Part shown: piece after piece, positions 12,854 to 12,982 of the stretch
Layout: every line of letters starts with the position of its first letter
Position numbering within the stretch: position 1 is the first letter of the stretch
Source of the DNA: DATJQA01 sp041169145
GTDB taxonomy: Bacteria; Patescibacteriota; Minisyncoccia; UBA6257; 2-01-FULL-56-20
Assembly: GCA_041169145.1 (NCBI GenBank)
Contig: JBEEJO010000018.1
Span: 1 to 12,982 of the forward strand
Length of the DNA: 12,982 nt
Reading direction: 5' to 3'
The notes under the pieces: model-generated
What the model was told of the DNA's origin: nothing
Database searches by the model: none
What the model saw: only the letters and a program-made list of their open reading frames with translations
Made by a program: the position numbers and the translations under genes

Positions 12854-12982
12854 ATGCCTACGAATATAAAGAACAAGCGGACTCTCCGGGGCGTCGTTGT
12901 CTCGGATGCGATGACCAAGACGCGCGTGGTTGCCGTGACGCGTATGACGCGTCATCCGAAGTATTTGAAGTACATCAAGGTG
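12854..12982 (+). CDS. rpsQ: Small ribosomal subunit protein S17, 3' end cut by the window
   Basis: 43 residues are visible before the right edge. RTLRGVVVSDAMTKTRVVAV (residues 9-28) and HPKYLKYIKV (34-43) match the S17 OB-fold signature (G.VVSD.MDKT.VV and HP.Y.KY...). S17 is a primary binder of 16S rRNA in the 30S body. The start is two bases after the rpmC stop (TAACCATG), and the order rplP-rpmC-rpsQ is canonical. Confidence 0.93.
   Translation, partial: MPTNIKNKRTLRGVVVSDAMTKTRVVAVTRMTRHPKYLKYIKV

Overview
The window is a GC-rich bacterial segment (by eye well above 50% G+C, standard genetic code) carrying the str and S10 ribosomal-protein clusters. It most resembles a Patescibacteria/CPR genome, probably of the Parcubacteria type. 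This placement rests on recall, not a search: S12 has an insertion before KRGVC, L2 has DHPYGGGEG, L22 has a basic tail ending in an FFKRVFRRK-like motif, a large Ig-like/Cys-rich surface protein lies upstream, and spacers hold many short GC-rich hairpin repeats. The lineage call is moderate.

Layout. (1) 3-1700: 3' part of a Thr/Ser/Cys-rich surface-type protein with PKD-like, Ig-like and DUF4215-like Cys-rich segments, followed by a terminator-like sequence. (2) 1800-4977: promoter, then rpsL-rpsG-fusA. The rpsL-rpsG spacer holds two hairpins and a second, out-of-use copy of the rpsL 3' end. (3) 4971-5680: about 700 bases without a recognisable gene, made of palindromic and dispersed repeats, ending in a consensus promoter and structured leader for tuf-rpsJ (5681-7260). 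A perfect 16-bp bidirectional terminator closes that unit. (4) 7404-7688, minus strand: a lone 94-residue PQ-loop/SemiSWEET-like membrane protein with its own promoter. (5) 7958-8271: nested inverted repeat, promoter and attenuator-like leader, then rplC-rplD-rplW-rplB-rpsS-rplV-rpsC-rplP-rpmC-rpsQ, running off the right edge inside rpsQ.

How it works together. All plus-strand genes after the surface protein encode ribosomal proteins or elongation factors, packed with gaps of about 1-20 bases inside units. rpsJ, normally the first gene of the S10 operon, sits behind tuf and is separated from rplC by the minus-strand membrane gene.

Most notable observations. The three plus-strand promoters share AACTGGAGC, placed exactly 27 nt before the -10 hexamer each time although the -35/-10 spacer varies (18, 18, 17). 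The minus-strand promoter, equally close to consensus, lacks it. This looks like a shared control element for translation genes. The rpsL tail duplication, in which the in-use tail carries AT-rich codons and the abandoned tail carries codons typical of the window, looks like the scar of an element that inserted in the gene end and supplied a replacement.
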